Assembly: GCA_036872755.1 (NCBI GenBank)
Contig: JAVHNS010000003.1
Span: forward strand, 3,534,001 to 3,598,000
Direction: 5' to 3'
Length of the DNA: 64,000 nt
Source: Orbilia blumenaviensis
Taxonomy: Eukaryota; Ascomycota; Orbiliomycetes; Orbiliales; Orbiliaceae
Part shown: positions 23,311-35,851 of the stretch, piece by piece
How the letters are laid out: every line of letters starts with the position of its first letter
Position numbering within the stretch: position 1 is the first letter of the stretch
The notes under the pieces: generated by a model
Told to the model about the DNA's origin: nothing
The model's input: the letters and a program-made list of their open reading frames with translations, nothing else
The model's database searches: none
Made by a program: the position numbers and the translations under genes

Positions 23311-24545
23311 GATCTTCCTTCATGGGGGTTAAGAAACCTCGACCTTGGCTTCTACCTCGAAGCCTTTAAAGGCTTAATCCTATAGTACAAAGAGGGCTTC
23401 ATATTAAAACCCTCTACGAATAAAAAAAAAAGTATTCTTAATAAAACGTCGCATATGGATACGACTTTCGGCGCTCTGTTTAGCAAGGTGTTTGGGCTTT
23501 CCTTTTATTATAGCATCATGACCTCGATCAGGATCGAATGATGTTTAAGGCTTACGTTTTTTTTTTTTTTTTTTTTTTTTTTGGAGGGGACTACTGCTTG
23601 GGTTTGCGAGGCTATATCGCTTCATGTCATATTTATCGCATCATGTATGATAACATCTCGGGTTATACCATAGCACTATATTGACGTAGATTAGTACAGT
23701 CCTAATAATTATTGACCTGATCACCCTTGAGGGGTATACCTGACCTATATCTGGACCACGTGTATTATAATAAATATTATAGTAAAATCTTAGAGCCGTG
23801 AAACCAGGATATTCCAAGAAATACTATTGTCCACGTCACAATCACGCCGATAACTAAAGTTGTTACCCAAACCGTTTCACAAGAAAGTTTGCTACGGCTA
23901 TTCTTACCTAGTGGGATATCCGAATATAGATGTTAAAAAGGTTGCAAAAAATGATACGATTCTATTATATTCTACATGTACGCAAGCAAACAAATCTAGG
24001 TAGAAAAGATAAAAGAATTAAGTATTGAAAAAGCAGGGCATAGCCCCGCAATACTATTAAAAGAGGATAGTAGAGGATGAAAATCCAGGTAAGTTATGCA
24101 GCGATTATCTCAAGCCTACAATAACCTCCTTGGGATCATATCCTCGCATACGCCCTTGTAAAAATCCCGACTAAAGCCTGGCTTTGGTTTATGCAAGAAT
24201 CGAAAGGGTTATTATTATATACATGAAATTATGAAGTTCTTTTTTATATTTTCAAAACGGGATTTTTCCTGGATGGTAAAGGTTTAGGAAGGAGAGGTTT
24301 GGACAAACTCGTCTGCAGCTGAGATTTGCTTTCCTTCCCCCACCGTTTGCTCGTCGATCCAGTAGAATGTATTTATAGGGGTGCGAGACACTTGGTATGC
24401 GCGGTTTGGTTGGTTTTTCGCCGTATATCCGGATTTATGGCGAGGGTTTCCACAGTGGGTTGGAAGGGAGCATATTGGGTGATCTTGCCCAATATTACTT
24501 TCCTTCCCCGGCTCTCGCTCTATGGCGAAGAGATGTTTTGAACGT
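23311..24545. other. Intergenic with poly-T tract
   Basis: About 1.2 kb between the plus-strand membrane-protein gene and the 3' end of the minus-strand AA9 gene. It contains a poly-T run at 23557-23582 and no supported gene. Confidence 0.5.
23557..23582. repeat. Poly-T tract (about 26 T)
   Basis: An uninterrupted T run about 250 bases downstream of the membrane-protein gene. Confidence 0.8.
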
Positions 24546-25788
24546 CTAGTTCAAGCACTGGGAGTAGTAGTCGTTCTGGAACTTGCAGGTACCCTGGGCG
24601 CAAGCAGTTGGTCCCTTCCAAAGGACACCACCGCACTGGCCGTAGAGAGTCTGGAGGGCAGCGGAGCCAGAAGAGCTGGTTGGGCAGCTGCTGCCAGCCT
24701 TGGTGGTGGTAGCCTTGGTGGTAGCGGCGGCGGCCCTGGTAGTGGTGGTAGCGGCACGTGGGGTGGTAGTGACAGCGGCCCTGGTGGTGGTAGCAGCGGT
24801 GGTAGCAGCCCTAGTGGTGGTTCGGAGAGTGGTGGTAGTAGTGGCGGCGGCGGCCTTGGTGGTAGTGGTAGTCACTGGGTTAGATCCAGAACCCTGTCCG
24901 TTGCAGCTCATTGGAGCTGGGCCTGGGATAGCATAGACACGGCCGTTGTTATCTGGCTGACCGCTGTTTCCGTAGACGCTGATCTTAATACCAGCATCAT
25001 CCTGTGGGTAGGCACCAGGGAAGGAAACGGTGGAACCACCGTTGAAGGTACCACTACCGCTGACGTTGATCTGGACGCAGGAGATATAGAATTGAGCACC
25101 GAGATTGTCGTAGGCGCTGTGGAGAGCAATCAATTCGGCGCGGAGGAGGTAGTTTCCTGGGGCAAGGCAGGTTGGGAGAGTGAAGTACCACCAGCCCTTG
25201 GCGTCAATCAAGGTATCAACGGCCCACTTCTTGGTAGCAGTGTTGAAACCCTCGTGCGCAACCTTGAACCACTTGAGGCCTGTCGAAGGCGTGGTAGCAG
25301 CATTGTCGACCTTGGCACTGTTGTCACAATATTGTCAGCAATGTCAATGTGGAGACTTTGGTTACGAATTAAACTTACAGGTAGACAGCGATTGGGCCCT
25401 TATGGGAGGCCGCGATCGGGTGGTCAACATCTCCTGGATATTGTTCGCCTCCGAGAACGTGACCCCAGTATGTGCCGACCTTTGCACCAGCTGGAATGTC
25501 AACGACAGCGGAAGATGTCGATCCAGGAACTTGGCAAATGATATCATTGGAGTTAACATCCATGATGGGCTATGATACATTTGTTAGCAAGCTATGACAT
25601 CTAAATATACCAATATATCTATTGGCGAGTTTAGCAAGACAAAGACGTACGCTGTTGTCCCTTGGGGCCCGGAATCCGGCTAACTGAGCTTGCTCAACCC
25701 CATTGATAGAGAGCTTCTGGAAAATGGCGTGGCCCTGCGCGGTGGCGGCGAGACCGGCTGCCAGAAGTGCTTGCACTGTGAACTTCAT
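24546..25788 (-). CDS. AA9 lytic polysaccharide monooxygenase with C-terminal CBM1
   Basis: Three exons, 25788-25651, 25569-25379 and 25317-24546 (366 aa). I start at MKFTVQ because a signal peptide ends at residue 19 and leaves His20 as the mature N-terminus ([13 protein letters not shown]), the first copper ligand of AA9 enzymes. The second is His102 in [12 protein letters not shown]; the family Gln-x-Tyr pair is in [16 protein letters not shown] Thr/Ala-rich linker follows (about residues 245-320), then a CBM1 ending in [15 protein letters not shown] and a YYSQCLN tail. AA9 enzymes cleave cellulose or related glucans oxidatively outside the cell using copper and a reductant or peroxide. 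The minus-strand pectate lyase 7 kb away also carries a CBM1, which fits a plant-wall-degrading secretome. Substrate and regioselectivity cannot be read from the sequence. Confidence 0.93.
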
Positions 25789-28616
25789 ATTTGATGTATA
25801 TAATAAGGAAGAAAACAAAGTTTCAAATGAATGTGATGTTCAAGAAAAAGAACGTTGGATTAAATGCCCTTTCGCAGAAGAAGGCTGTAAAAAGTAATGA
25901 GCGTGGTGTAGAAAGTGAACTGATGATGGTAGAATAGAAAGAAGTCTGTGAGGGGAGGCCGGAGGCATTTATATACGCTTCCTTGACATCGGTACCTCTT
26001 GCCTTCGACGATTTTTCCGGTTTCGAGGTGGATCCGAAGTCCATTGCCTTGTACAATTTCCATGGTTTCATGGCTGCTGGACCAGGCGCTTTGGCCAACT
26101 TCCCATGGCACTGGGTGGGTCCGGTTGTGAGCGTTGAGCCACAGATAGTTAATCCGGACCCCACATTGACCTTGTCAAGCTGCATGATCCGAGACGCCCT
26201 TGTTCGACCAGGCTCCTGCAGTTCGACAGGATAAATGCGAAAATACTGTGATGCGATATTAATATTACATATGTCGAAAAAGGGAGGCCCGGGGTTTACA
26301 AAGACCTATAAGGTTTGTATCTTACATCTGTCGATCGTCAGAAATTAACCCAGAAAGAAAGGCAAAAAAAAAAAAAAACGACTACATATCTTCTGCAAGC
26401 CAGCCGGTTTGAAGATGGTAATATGGGAGATGCCAAAGGCAGGCACACCCTAGATCTCTTGCCGTTCATAATATCTTCGCTGGTTGACCATTGCCACTAT
26501 ACACAAATTTGAATTTCGATCGAGATTGCCCCAGTTTTGAAGTCTAGTTTCGTGGGGTTGGATTCGACAAACTTTAACTAGCCGCGGCTTGCAGCCTGGC
26601 TCACTAGTCATCGGTTGAAAATGCTTTCGTAGTATCTTGGGGTTCTTGGTGGTGGAATATATCTCGCGAACTCCTCCAGATAGATTGAAAAGGAGAACTT
26701 TGATGTGGGCCCCAAAGTGTTGGCACCTCCAAGAGCCTGGCTTCGAGTGTTTCGATATTTGAATGAAGAGCCGCCACAATTTCATGTCACGTCACGCTTA
26801 TTCTCACCGCCTGTCAGTCGGTTCCGTAAGTTGCACATTCGGGTCCGTGCCCCTTTTATGGGCCACAGGCCATGCAAACGCTAGCCACATATGAGACGCT
26901 CCGTGTTTTCGACAACCAGCGGAACCTCTTTTCGGTTGCTTAACCGAGATGCCCCCCTGCAAGGAGGGGATAATGTGTGGATCGGATCTCGTATTTGCTG
27001 TCGAGATTGTTCTTAAACTATCTATTTGATACTGCCCAGATAACCAGCTACCGGATTCGCACAGGGTTTAGAGAAGATTCGAGATGGCTTCATTAGAAGG
27101 GATCATCCCTGAGAGAAGCCGCGCGCGCCCTGTCAATCGGAGACAAAAGCTTTCGGCTTCGAGAAGAATTCCTTGCGCTTGGACAACTAGAAAAACCTGC
27201 CAGAGCCTTAACGCTATACCCCCTAACTACTTACCTGGGTGCACCGATAATGAGTGATAGCATATAAATCAATATTAATATTACCAAAGAACTGTTGTGT
27301 ATATATGGAATAATAGTTAGAACCGAATAAGTCGAAGAACAACCTCGCGAACATCCAGTGCCCAAAAACTTGGGACGATATTAAACCGCGAACTATATTA
27401 ATTGATATCAATGTAGTGGAGGCGGGCGCTCTGTGTGTTTCCGTTCGGGTTACATAGATACGCATGCAACTGAAAATTATCTGCGAGGTCTAGTTATCCC
27501 CTAGCTTAAACTCAATTTAAGTGATATCTTCAAATTTATGTTACTGGCACTACCCGAACGGTCTGTGACAGGCTTTTTCAGCAACACTAGAAAAGGCGCA
27601 GCATTCCAGGGTCGATTCCTTACCTTGTGCGGAACGTGGGTACGGGCAGGGCTTTTTCCTATGATCTATAAAGGTTAGTTATTGGGGAAGATCTGTCGCA
27701 AAACGCGTCGTCGGTTAGTCGGTGTGAAGGCAGGAGAGGACGGCTCCCAACCTGACGACCCCTGAAGCACTGCAGTACTGCTTTTCTACCGTCTAAAAAG
27801 AATAATGCCTCTCGGACTTCGAGCATAATTTAATTAAAATCACTACACCAATATGTCTTTTGAAATCGAGATTGATCTAACGTTTTTAGGATGACCATTA
27901 AAAATTGTTTCACGCTCCAGCCGGCCCTGTTTGCGAGTTTGGAGGGCTGGCAAGTCCCAATACAGGCCCGTTGCAGTGCTGACACTTGGCCCCAATGCAT
28001 TCGAAAATCTGGGGCTGCGTCTCGAGCCTGAAATTTCACTGCTACTCGCCACCAGCGGTGGAAGAAATCAGATTGTATATTTACAGATAACCCTCATCTC
28101 CGTCGACACATCAAAACGCCCTCACACTTCGCTTTTGGTCGCAAAATCCTAGCCTTGTACTCCTAAAGACCTAACACTACGCATAAAATATAGCTTGAAT
28201 GTATATATAGTATATAAAAACCGAGGTTATGATATCTCTTGATTTTGAAACCTTCTTAAAACTATGAATAGCATCGATGCGTACTGAATAGATCGATGTT
28301 GAAGAAATAACACGAAAACTGTACGATATATTGGACCAATACCGGGACTAGAAGATTATATGGAAATACATGTAAAGCTGAACTCCCTTCCCCCTGAAGC
28401 CCTAATTCCATGTATCAAGTATTAGAGCCCAGGCCCGGACGAAACTGAACCCATCAAGTTCTGTATCTAAAGATTTGAACAATACAATAGAGATGTTTTC
28501 TCCAACAAGCCTCCGTAAACTGGGTCCACAAATTCACCTCACGACTTCCCCTATATCTACAAGCTTGTACATTTTGCATGGATATCCCTTATTTAGGCAT
28601 ATATAGCATACATAGC
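25789..28616. other. Intergenic, AA9 promoter side
   Basis: About 2.8 kb between the start of the minus-strand AA9 gene and the end of the subtilisin-like gene. A minus-strand open frame at 26450-26785 lacks any domain or signal. I see no gene. The first several hundred bases should hold the AA9 promoter. Confidence 0.5.
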
Positions 28617-31213
28617 TTACTGGCAGGGACAGTCTTGTGGGAGCCAGATGACCCCATCAACAGGTAACAGACCTGCGGCCTCTTTACACAACTTGCAGAA
28701 AGTTGAATTAAAATTGTAAATATTTGCTTCACCCGTCGGTTGGGGTTGTAAAATATCGGTGACGTTAGATTGAGGACCTATTAGATCACGAAATAGGTTA
28801 CCAATAGCAAATATATAGCATGACGTGTGCGACCTTCATGAAATCTAAAAAGAAGGTACGCGAGATACAAACTTACATGATTCTCCGGCAGAGAGCGTAG
28901 CGGCGACATCAATGTCATCGCCGTCACTGATAAGTTGACGTTTATCTAGGAGACACTTCGTATTATCGTCAGGCGGCGGTTGGCCGAAACCATTGTATAC
29001 GACTGGGGGGTAAAACATCCTGTCTTTCTCGTCTTGGTGTGCCAAGTTAAAGCGGGAGTATGCAAGCTTATAGAGTCTTTCCTTTGCCTTCATTGCAGTG
29101 TCACCATATGCAGAAATAAATGTGGCTAGAACGCCAGCTACAGTAGCGGCACCTATAATAGTTGGTCATAATAAAATTAGCCTGAGACCGGTATGCATGG
29201 CTGATCGATTCATACTAGAGTTGAAGCCGGATACCGCGATCGATGGTAGACACAACGCTAGCCACCATTGCTACCGCATCCTGATGTATGTACGTACCAT
29301 ATTCGGCGCCTTCGTATCGCTTGAATTCATTCTCCCCTGTAAAGCGGCCATACATCCACTTCAATGCGACCTTGATATCCAAGACAGGGGCGTAAACGCG
29401 AATGAACGGTGCCGCTTGAAAGACAATGGCACCTTTAAGATCACATCCTCCGACGATAATGACATTACGATTGGCGGAATTATTTCCATAGGATTGTGGA
29501 ACCATTTCCTCAGTTATTGGTTCGTACTGTGTTAAGACTTTGTATTAATTCGTGACATGCATGTGATTTTGATATTATAAATACCAAGAATTAGTCTGTA
29601 TGTCCGCCGCTTACCAGAAACTGCCTCCATGGATAAATTTTTGTTTTACCGTTAGGACCCCTAAGGCCCTCTCCGGTAGCACCAACGAACGCTACATTGT
29701 CATATGACCGCATCATCTCAAACATTTCATCTAGGACTAGTCTTGCTGGGTTGTTTGCACTAGTACCACCATCATGTATTGTTCTGTAGGCACTTAGAAT
29801 TATGAACTGGCCTGAGTCAGCCGGATCCTTAGATTTGCCTTGTTGGTTCGTCTTGGCCTTGATCCTTCGCATTATTTCAACCAGGCATTCTGTATACGAC
29901 CGTAACGATACATCACCGTTTCTGTCTGATATTTTTACTAGAATTGGGGTTACCAGCTTTGCGATGCCGTTCTGCCTCCCTAATAGTTTACTTAGTGTTG
30001 CCGTCCCACGATAGTCCCCAGGAACATAATCCAAATCGTTATCGTAACCAGATAGCTTAAAATTCTGCCTTAGGTCTGCAAAAATGTGCTCTTTCTCATC
30101 CTTGGGCCATTTCACGTCCCTGAAATCCTAAATTGTAGATGCACTTGTGAGTTCTTTATGATCGCTAATTTTGTTTCTGTGATCGGTATAGGATAACTGT
30201 ATGCATGAATAGCTATGATGGGATAAGGGGCTGTAAATCGACAGCTTTTGCCGGGTATGGGTTTTTTGTATTTTAATCGAAACAAAAGTATTATCTTATT
30301 ACCTCGTGGCGTGTTAAAAACTCGCCGGCCATGATATATACAGTTACACCACGGCCCTGAGCAGAGTTCGTCTGGTAGACGCATGGAGGGAAATTGGGGC
30401 GGGCCGGAAAATTCGGTGCCATTGGGTGTTGAGATACCATGCATGTCTCGGCTGATTGCTTGTCTATTCGCATAAGGTACGTTCTTTTAGAAAGCCGCCC
30501 TTTATAAGTTATGTTTGTCCCAGCATTGTCGTTCTCTAATGAAGCGTCGACTTCTAAATCATCGGTCACAATGGGGATGCGCTTAGGTTCAGGCTTTGTC
30601 CTTTCCGATTTAACCGATGTAAAACCATAAACCTAAATGTACGGCCATTAGGTGTAAATAAAACCCACTAAATAGCTATTCGGCTATCTAAATTTCTCAA
30701 GATGATGGAGAACTTACACTCTTTTCCCACCGCTTCGCAATTTCGTCAGCTTTGCTAAAAGAGAAGAGAGATGCATTAGCTATTTTAGGTTGATGTATGT
30801 AGCAGTAAGCCATACGAGACATATCCGATGTGTTCAAATCTGTGTAGTAATTGCTGTCTTATAGAGTCGAGGCCCTACCCTTTACTACAGTTAAGATAAA
30901 ACCATATAACATCCCCGTCGAGATCCTGGACCCACTTCTCCCTTTTTTGGTCGACGTCTAGATCTATTTCTTTCTGAATGAATTTCCGGATCTCGTCTAA
31001 CTCCTTATCTTTACCATGGTCTTTTCGAATTGTAAAAACCCAGAAGTCTTCTTGTAAGTCCCGAGATAGCCTTGGGTAGGGCCGATTTAGCCATGTCGGG
31101 GGATTTATTTCTCCACTGTCTAAGCCATTTCGCTGCTCTGTAGAAGCAGCTCCTGTTAGGTAATAGATAACCACCAGCACCTGGATTAATGGTGAAAATA
31201 GCATCGATCGCAT
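28617..31213 (-). CDS. Secreted subtilisin-like (S8 fold) protein with all catalytic positions replaced
   Basis: Seven exons, 31213-30879, 30754-30718, 30632-30303, 30127-29615, 29526-29298, 29152-28877 and 28777-28617 (626 aa), all in phase. The start at 31213 gives a signal peptide (MLFSPLIQVLVVIYYLTGA). A propeptide-like region precedes the S8 fold. The Asp block is GVTVYIMAGEF (family GVTVYVIDTG), so Asp is Ala226. The His block is YRGTATLS (family HGTHVA), so His is Arg274. The oxyanion block is GATGEG (family AAGN), so Asn is Glu387. The Ser block is GAEYGAATVAG (family GTSFAAPxVAG), so Ser is Glu480. The C-terminal PPVVYNGFG strand is typical of fungal subtilases. A Cys-rich extension follows (CKLCKEAAG, DCPCQ). 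The protein should therefore be a non-catalytic pseudoprotease; its role is unknown. An upstream Met at 31264 is less likely. Confidence 0.75.
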
Positions 31214-32117
31214 GTTCAGATAAAACGAAGGATATGTCCAACTGGGTAATGTCGCAGGAAACACATGATTTACGGATCTGGGGCTAGCCGGCTGTAAATA
31301 TTAAATACCCATATGGAGTTTCCGGAGTTGGGATGGATTGTATAGGCTTTCGGTTTAGGTTTTCTCGACCCATATGCATATAGTTATTCCGACTACAGGT
31401 TTCCAAGTTTGGAGCATGTTTTATTCTAGCTAGCACAGAAATAATCAAATCAATTTAACATAGATATAACAATAACTGTGATCCCCTCTCGGCATATGTG
31501 ATTGTGGCCCAGGCTCTATGTCCGTATTTTTGTTTGTTGTGGAGAAGTAGGTAGTTGCATTTCAATTGGCTAATGAGACCTCGAACCGAGCTAGTCTCGA
31601 CAGACTGGTACCAAACCTGAGCCGGGAAAAGTCACCCGATCTAACCCATGGGAACAGACACTCACGAATTTCGAAGCAGCTTACCAATTGTTGGAGTGGA
31701 TCGTCAAAATTTCTATCAACGGTCTTAACACGGGCGCAGACGCACACAAAATCGAATACATTCTTGAATATGAAGAAGAAGAAGACGCCTAAACGCGCGC
31801 ATACGACATAATTTTATCTTAATGCATTGTTATCGTAAGAATACCTAATCGCATATTTACAGTCTAGTATGGGACTCCAGGCGTCCCCTATGTTGCTTCT
31901 AACATATTGCACCGTAGAGATATACATTGGGAAATGAAAATAGTTCTTTCCTCCAATACGCAGATATCAAAATGTGTTGTTCCTGTTATGATTATAGCGG
32001 TCCATGTCTTAGCAATGCTGAGACTGTGGCAGTACAAGTTAAAGGTTTTAAAACCACACCTGCAGAAACTTTATACAGTCGGGTTTAAGGACAGCGACAG
32101 CTGCAATCCAAATGGAT
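31214..32117. other. Intergenic
   Basis: About 900 bases: the promoter of the subtilisin-like gene and the 3' side of the pectate lyase gene, both on the minus strand. Two overlapping opposite-strand frames near 31562-31811 have no support. Confidence 0.5.
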
Positions 32118-33670
32118 TTAAACATGTGTAGTGGCCCCAGTCGTTGTTCCGTCCTTAAGGAGCAAAAAGTCGCTCGCCGGGATCTTGTTATTGGAGTCAC
32201 GAGCTCCGGTAACAAGCGAAGTAGTGGTACTAATAAACCTCGCGTCGTTCCATGTGCCACCAATATTCCAGGAGTTGGCACTTTGCGAGCCACCGGATTT
32301 GAGGGTATAGGTTGCGGCATTGTTACTTGCCAAATTGTTTGTAAGCTTACTCGGGGAGTTTGCAAACGAAAATCCTGTTCCACCATTTTTCCAGGCTGTG
32401 CTGTGGTCGACAGTGAGGGTGCCGTAGTTACCGTTGTCGGTGAATCCGTGCTTGGCGTTGGAGAAGGCGTAGCAGTTGCGGATTATGTGGTTGGCCGGGA
32501 CATCTGGATCTCCACCACCAAGCTTGAAGCCGTTACCATCTCCTTCGAACGGAGTGAAGCCCCATCTATTTACACCATTGCCCCAGGCGATGGTGTTCTC
32601 GATGAGGATAGGGGTTTCGAACATCCTAATTAGAAGTTATTTTACTATGCTTTCAAAGGTACTGTTTCAATGTTTAACCTACCAGAGATCCATTCCGTCA
32701 TCAACATTGTTCCACAGCCTCGCACCGCGCACGACATTACCAGCGCCCCGGCCTTGTTTGATGGCGAGACCGTCGGCAGACTCGCCATTCTTTCTTGGGT
32801 CACGGTTTCCGTAGCTGTCCAGGTTAATGACGTTGCAATAAGCAACTTCACCTTCAAGCTGGAAGCCAGATTCGTAGTTATCCCTAGTAATTAGATCCAA
32901 GAAGTCGTTGTAAGAAGCATCGCGGTTGTACATTCCATATGGTCCGTTTATCAACTCGAGCTTCTTAAAGGTCCAGTAGTTAGCGTTCTGGACGTGGAAG
33001 ATACCGCGGTCCGAGTTCGCGAGACTGGCATTCAGATCTGCTGGTGTGCCAGTCATATTGTCTCCGTCGATTATGACTTTTTCGCCTGGGTAGGCAGAGA
33101 TAGTATAACGCTGGGAAGAAGTTCCGCTCTTAGAAATCTGTATGTTCTTGGAGGGCTTATATGTGCCACCACGGAGGTATATCGTGCATCCAGGAGTCGC
33201 AGTATCAACTGCTTTTTGGATACCCGCGAAGGGCGAGTTTATGCTGCCATTGTTGGAGTCTGAACCACTTGTTGAGACGTAGATGACACACCCCGAAGCA
33301 ACTGGCGAGGCTGAAGTCGTAGTTGTTCGCGTGGTAGTTGCAAGAGTAGTCCTCGAGCTTGTTGTAGTTGTCCGGCTTGTTGTGGCTGCGGTTGTGGCTG
33401 CCCTCGTCGTTGTGGTCGTCCCGGCAGCCCCCTGGAGGCATTGGGAATACCATTCACTACTGTAGACGCAGGTCCATCCTGAGACACAAGTAGTTGGCCC
33501 AGTGTATCCAGATCTAGAATTTGTTAACTTTATGGCTCCATCAAAGCCCTTATTGGATGTCTAACATACCCTCCACACTGTGCATATGGCTGTGCTTGTG
33601 CATTGGCGCCCTTGAGGAGGAGCAGGGTGAAAACGGCGCCCACTGTAACGATTTTTCGATAACTGTCCAT
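32118..33670 (-). CDS. Pectate lyase, PL9-type, with N-terminal CBM1
   Basis: Three exons, 33670-33570, 33513-32683 and 32625-32118 (479 aa), with 56- and 57-nt introns. A signal peptide (VGAVFTLLLLKGANA) leads into a CBM1 split by the first intron (PYAQCGG, then SGYTGPTTC and WYSQCL). A Thr/Arg-rich linker follows. The catalytic part is a right-handed parallel beta-helix. It starts at GCVIYVSTSGSDSNNGS and contains the PL9-like blocks ADGLAIKQGRGAGNVVRGA, WNNVDDGMDLW and GDGNGFKLGGGDP. The Asp residues of DDGMD and the GFKLGG block are the expected calcium and catalytic region of this family, which cleaves polygalacturonate by beta-elimination outside the cell. PL9 is my best match; a related beta-helix family is possible. 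A CBM1 on a pectate lyase suggests anchoring to cellulose in the plant wall. Confidence 0.85.
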
Positions 33671-35851
33671 TTTCGATTATTGCTTTCACAAAAGCTGTTC
33701 AGTTGACGCTGATATCCTGGCTGAGCCACTAGGTATCGCCTTGCAGAGACCCTTCGTATTTATATGATTCTTCAAATCCATTGTCGTGCTCAAGCCCTTC
33801 TGGTGGGCGACCAGACCCTGGCTTCATCTGAAGTATATCTTGGTCCAATAACTCATCCATGGTATAAGGTCTATTCCATGAAAAGTTCCACCAATGATAC
33901 GGTCGCGCTTGATGAAATATGGGGCAGACGGAGAATTAGGTTTTTCAGAAGTCAACGTTCCGTGGTAGAGTTCTCCTAGGATTGATGACACTTTAATAGA
34001 GAATTCGTGGGCATTGAGATGTTTAGTGGTACCTTGCGGGACGAGGTTCCGTTGAACCATGTTTGTGAAACTGGAGAAAGCCTAAGCGAAACAAGGCTTT
34101 GAAAGACTGTCGTGTCTTGACGGGCCGACAGCAGGCTGGGCATTTAGTGAATCCGCAGCTAAGGCTCGAGACCTTCCGCAGATTTGGGGATGAGAGCTTT
34201 GAGGCTCAGAGTGCGGAAATTGAAAAAGCCGAGATGATCCGTCATATTTCGATAAACTTTGACTCCTTGAGACGGGTTTGTAAGTTTTATTCCTGTTACA
34301 CGCGTTGTCTGTGTCCATTATTAGTTCGCCCAGTCCGATTCAACATGTTGTGCTCACCTGCAACATAATTTTTCCTATCAAATCGCTGTTGCAGACGTCC
34401 GGAAAGAAGTCTGGAGTCCATTAGAAGGGGGCTTGGGGAAGACTAGCACGTCCCTTCGTCGTCGGCATTATTCACTCCTTTCGTGTGAACTTGTTGCGCC
34501 AAGTTATTCCCAAAACAATGGTGGCCGCCAATAGAATTTCGCCAACCCTGACCGCGAACTGACCGCGAACGCCCTATGCATATGAAGTGCGAAGCCTTTA
34601 TAGCTCTAAGTAAGCAATGTATTGTAGCAAAAAATAAGAATAATAAAAAACAACCATAATCATTATAGGTTCCCTTTATTCGATGCTCGCGCAATATCGA
34701 CTTGAACTTTACGATTATCTGCGGTCGGTTATCCGGATCACTAACTCAATTAACTACAGGTAAGAGTCCTTCTGACCCTAACATATATTAGCCGCGACCA
34801 ACCAACCAACCAATCGTGGTGATCAATATAGTTTAACTCCTCTCCACTGTGTTCGAACCCTGTAGGCATGCTGTAAGAGTAATACGGGTAAAAAATATTT
34901 TATATTTCATTGTTCGCGGTGTGACACAAGTTAATTATCTGATGAGCGAGCGATGTTACCTGCTAGATATATAGAATCAAAGTGGTTCACTTTCCAGCTA
35001 GCCCTAGTCGGTCCCAAGATCATATTTTGAGTTATCGCCACATTCTCATAAGTATATATTAATATCGTGAATAAGAAACCTAGCTTACGTTTTACAAGGA
35101 TCGCTCGGGCGGCAAGAGATAACAACTTATATAGGAATTTACACAGACCCAGTGAATGGCCGTAGGTATTCGTATCTTCTGTGGACCTTTCTATCGTTCA
35201 ACTTCTGGCTCTACAAGCATATTTATATAGCAGTTATATACATGGCCGGCTGAAATCATAAAGATTCACAATTATCGATTTTCGTTGCAACTGAATCTAT
35301 AGATAGAAGAGCCAATTCATCTAGCTTCAGGCTTTAGTTTTAGTATTAAACCCCACATACACGATTTTTGGGCCACTGTTTAATTTTCAGATTGTATATG
35401 TACTTAGGTATCTAGTATATATGCGATCTTCTGTAGGTATTGCTTTGCTAGAACTCAACATACATAAATACTGCGCCTGGCTTATATCATATGATCATGC
35501 ATGTTCGCACTTTCTTTAGCTAACATGGCTAAATCTCAACAGCGAACCACCGCTTCATTCGCACATCTATGGTTAAGTCAGCGAGTTAAAAAATTTCGGT
35601 GATATCACTAATTCCTGCAGCTTCTGGGTGCCTTGTTGCAACGTAAATATCATATAGTTTAGAGGGCTATATATGCCTCGAAGTATAAAACATGAGCACA
35701 TATGTCCTCAAGTTATAATCCTGGGCAAACGTCCATTAAATAAAGTATACAGAGATACTTGTATCTACAGTCTTTCTACTTTCAACATCTTTCCCGCGAA
35801 ATAAAAATCTACCTTTAGCATTAGTTACTTGTGCGTATAGTACAATTCAGG
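33671..35851. other. Intergenic, no supported gene
   Basis: About 2.2 kb between the divergent pectate lyase (minus) and small secreted protein (plus). The first part is the lyase promoter and the last part the promoter of the plus-strand gene. Open frames at 34099-34368 and 34443-34694 show no domains. Confidence 0.5.

Noticed and set aside
24522..25541. 339-codon plus-strand open frame rich in Gly and Ser
   Set aside because: It is antisense to the AA9 gene. Its Gly/Ser repeats arise from the Thr/Ala linker codons read backwards, and it has no signal or domain.
34850..34870. GTTCGAACCC, another possible tRNA B box
   Set aside because: No cloverleaf or A box at the right distance upstream.
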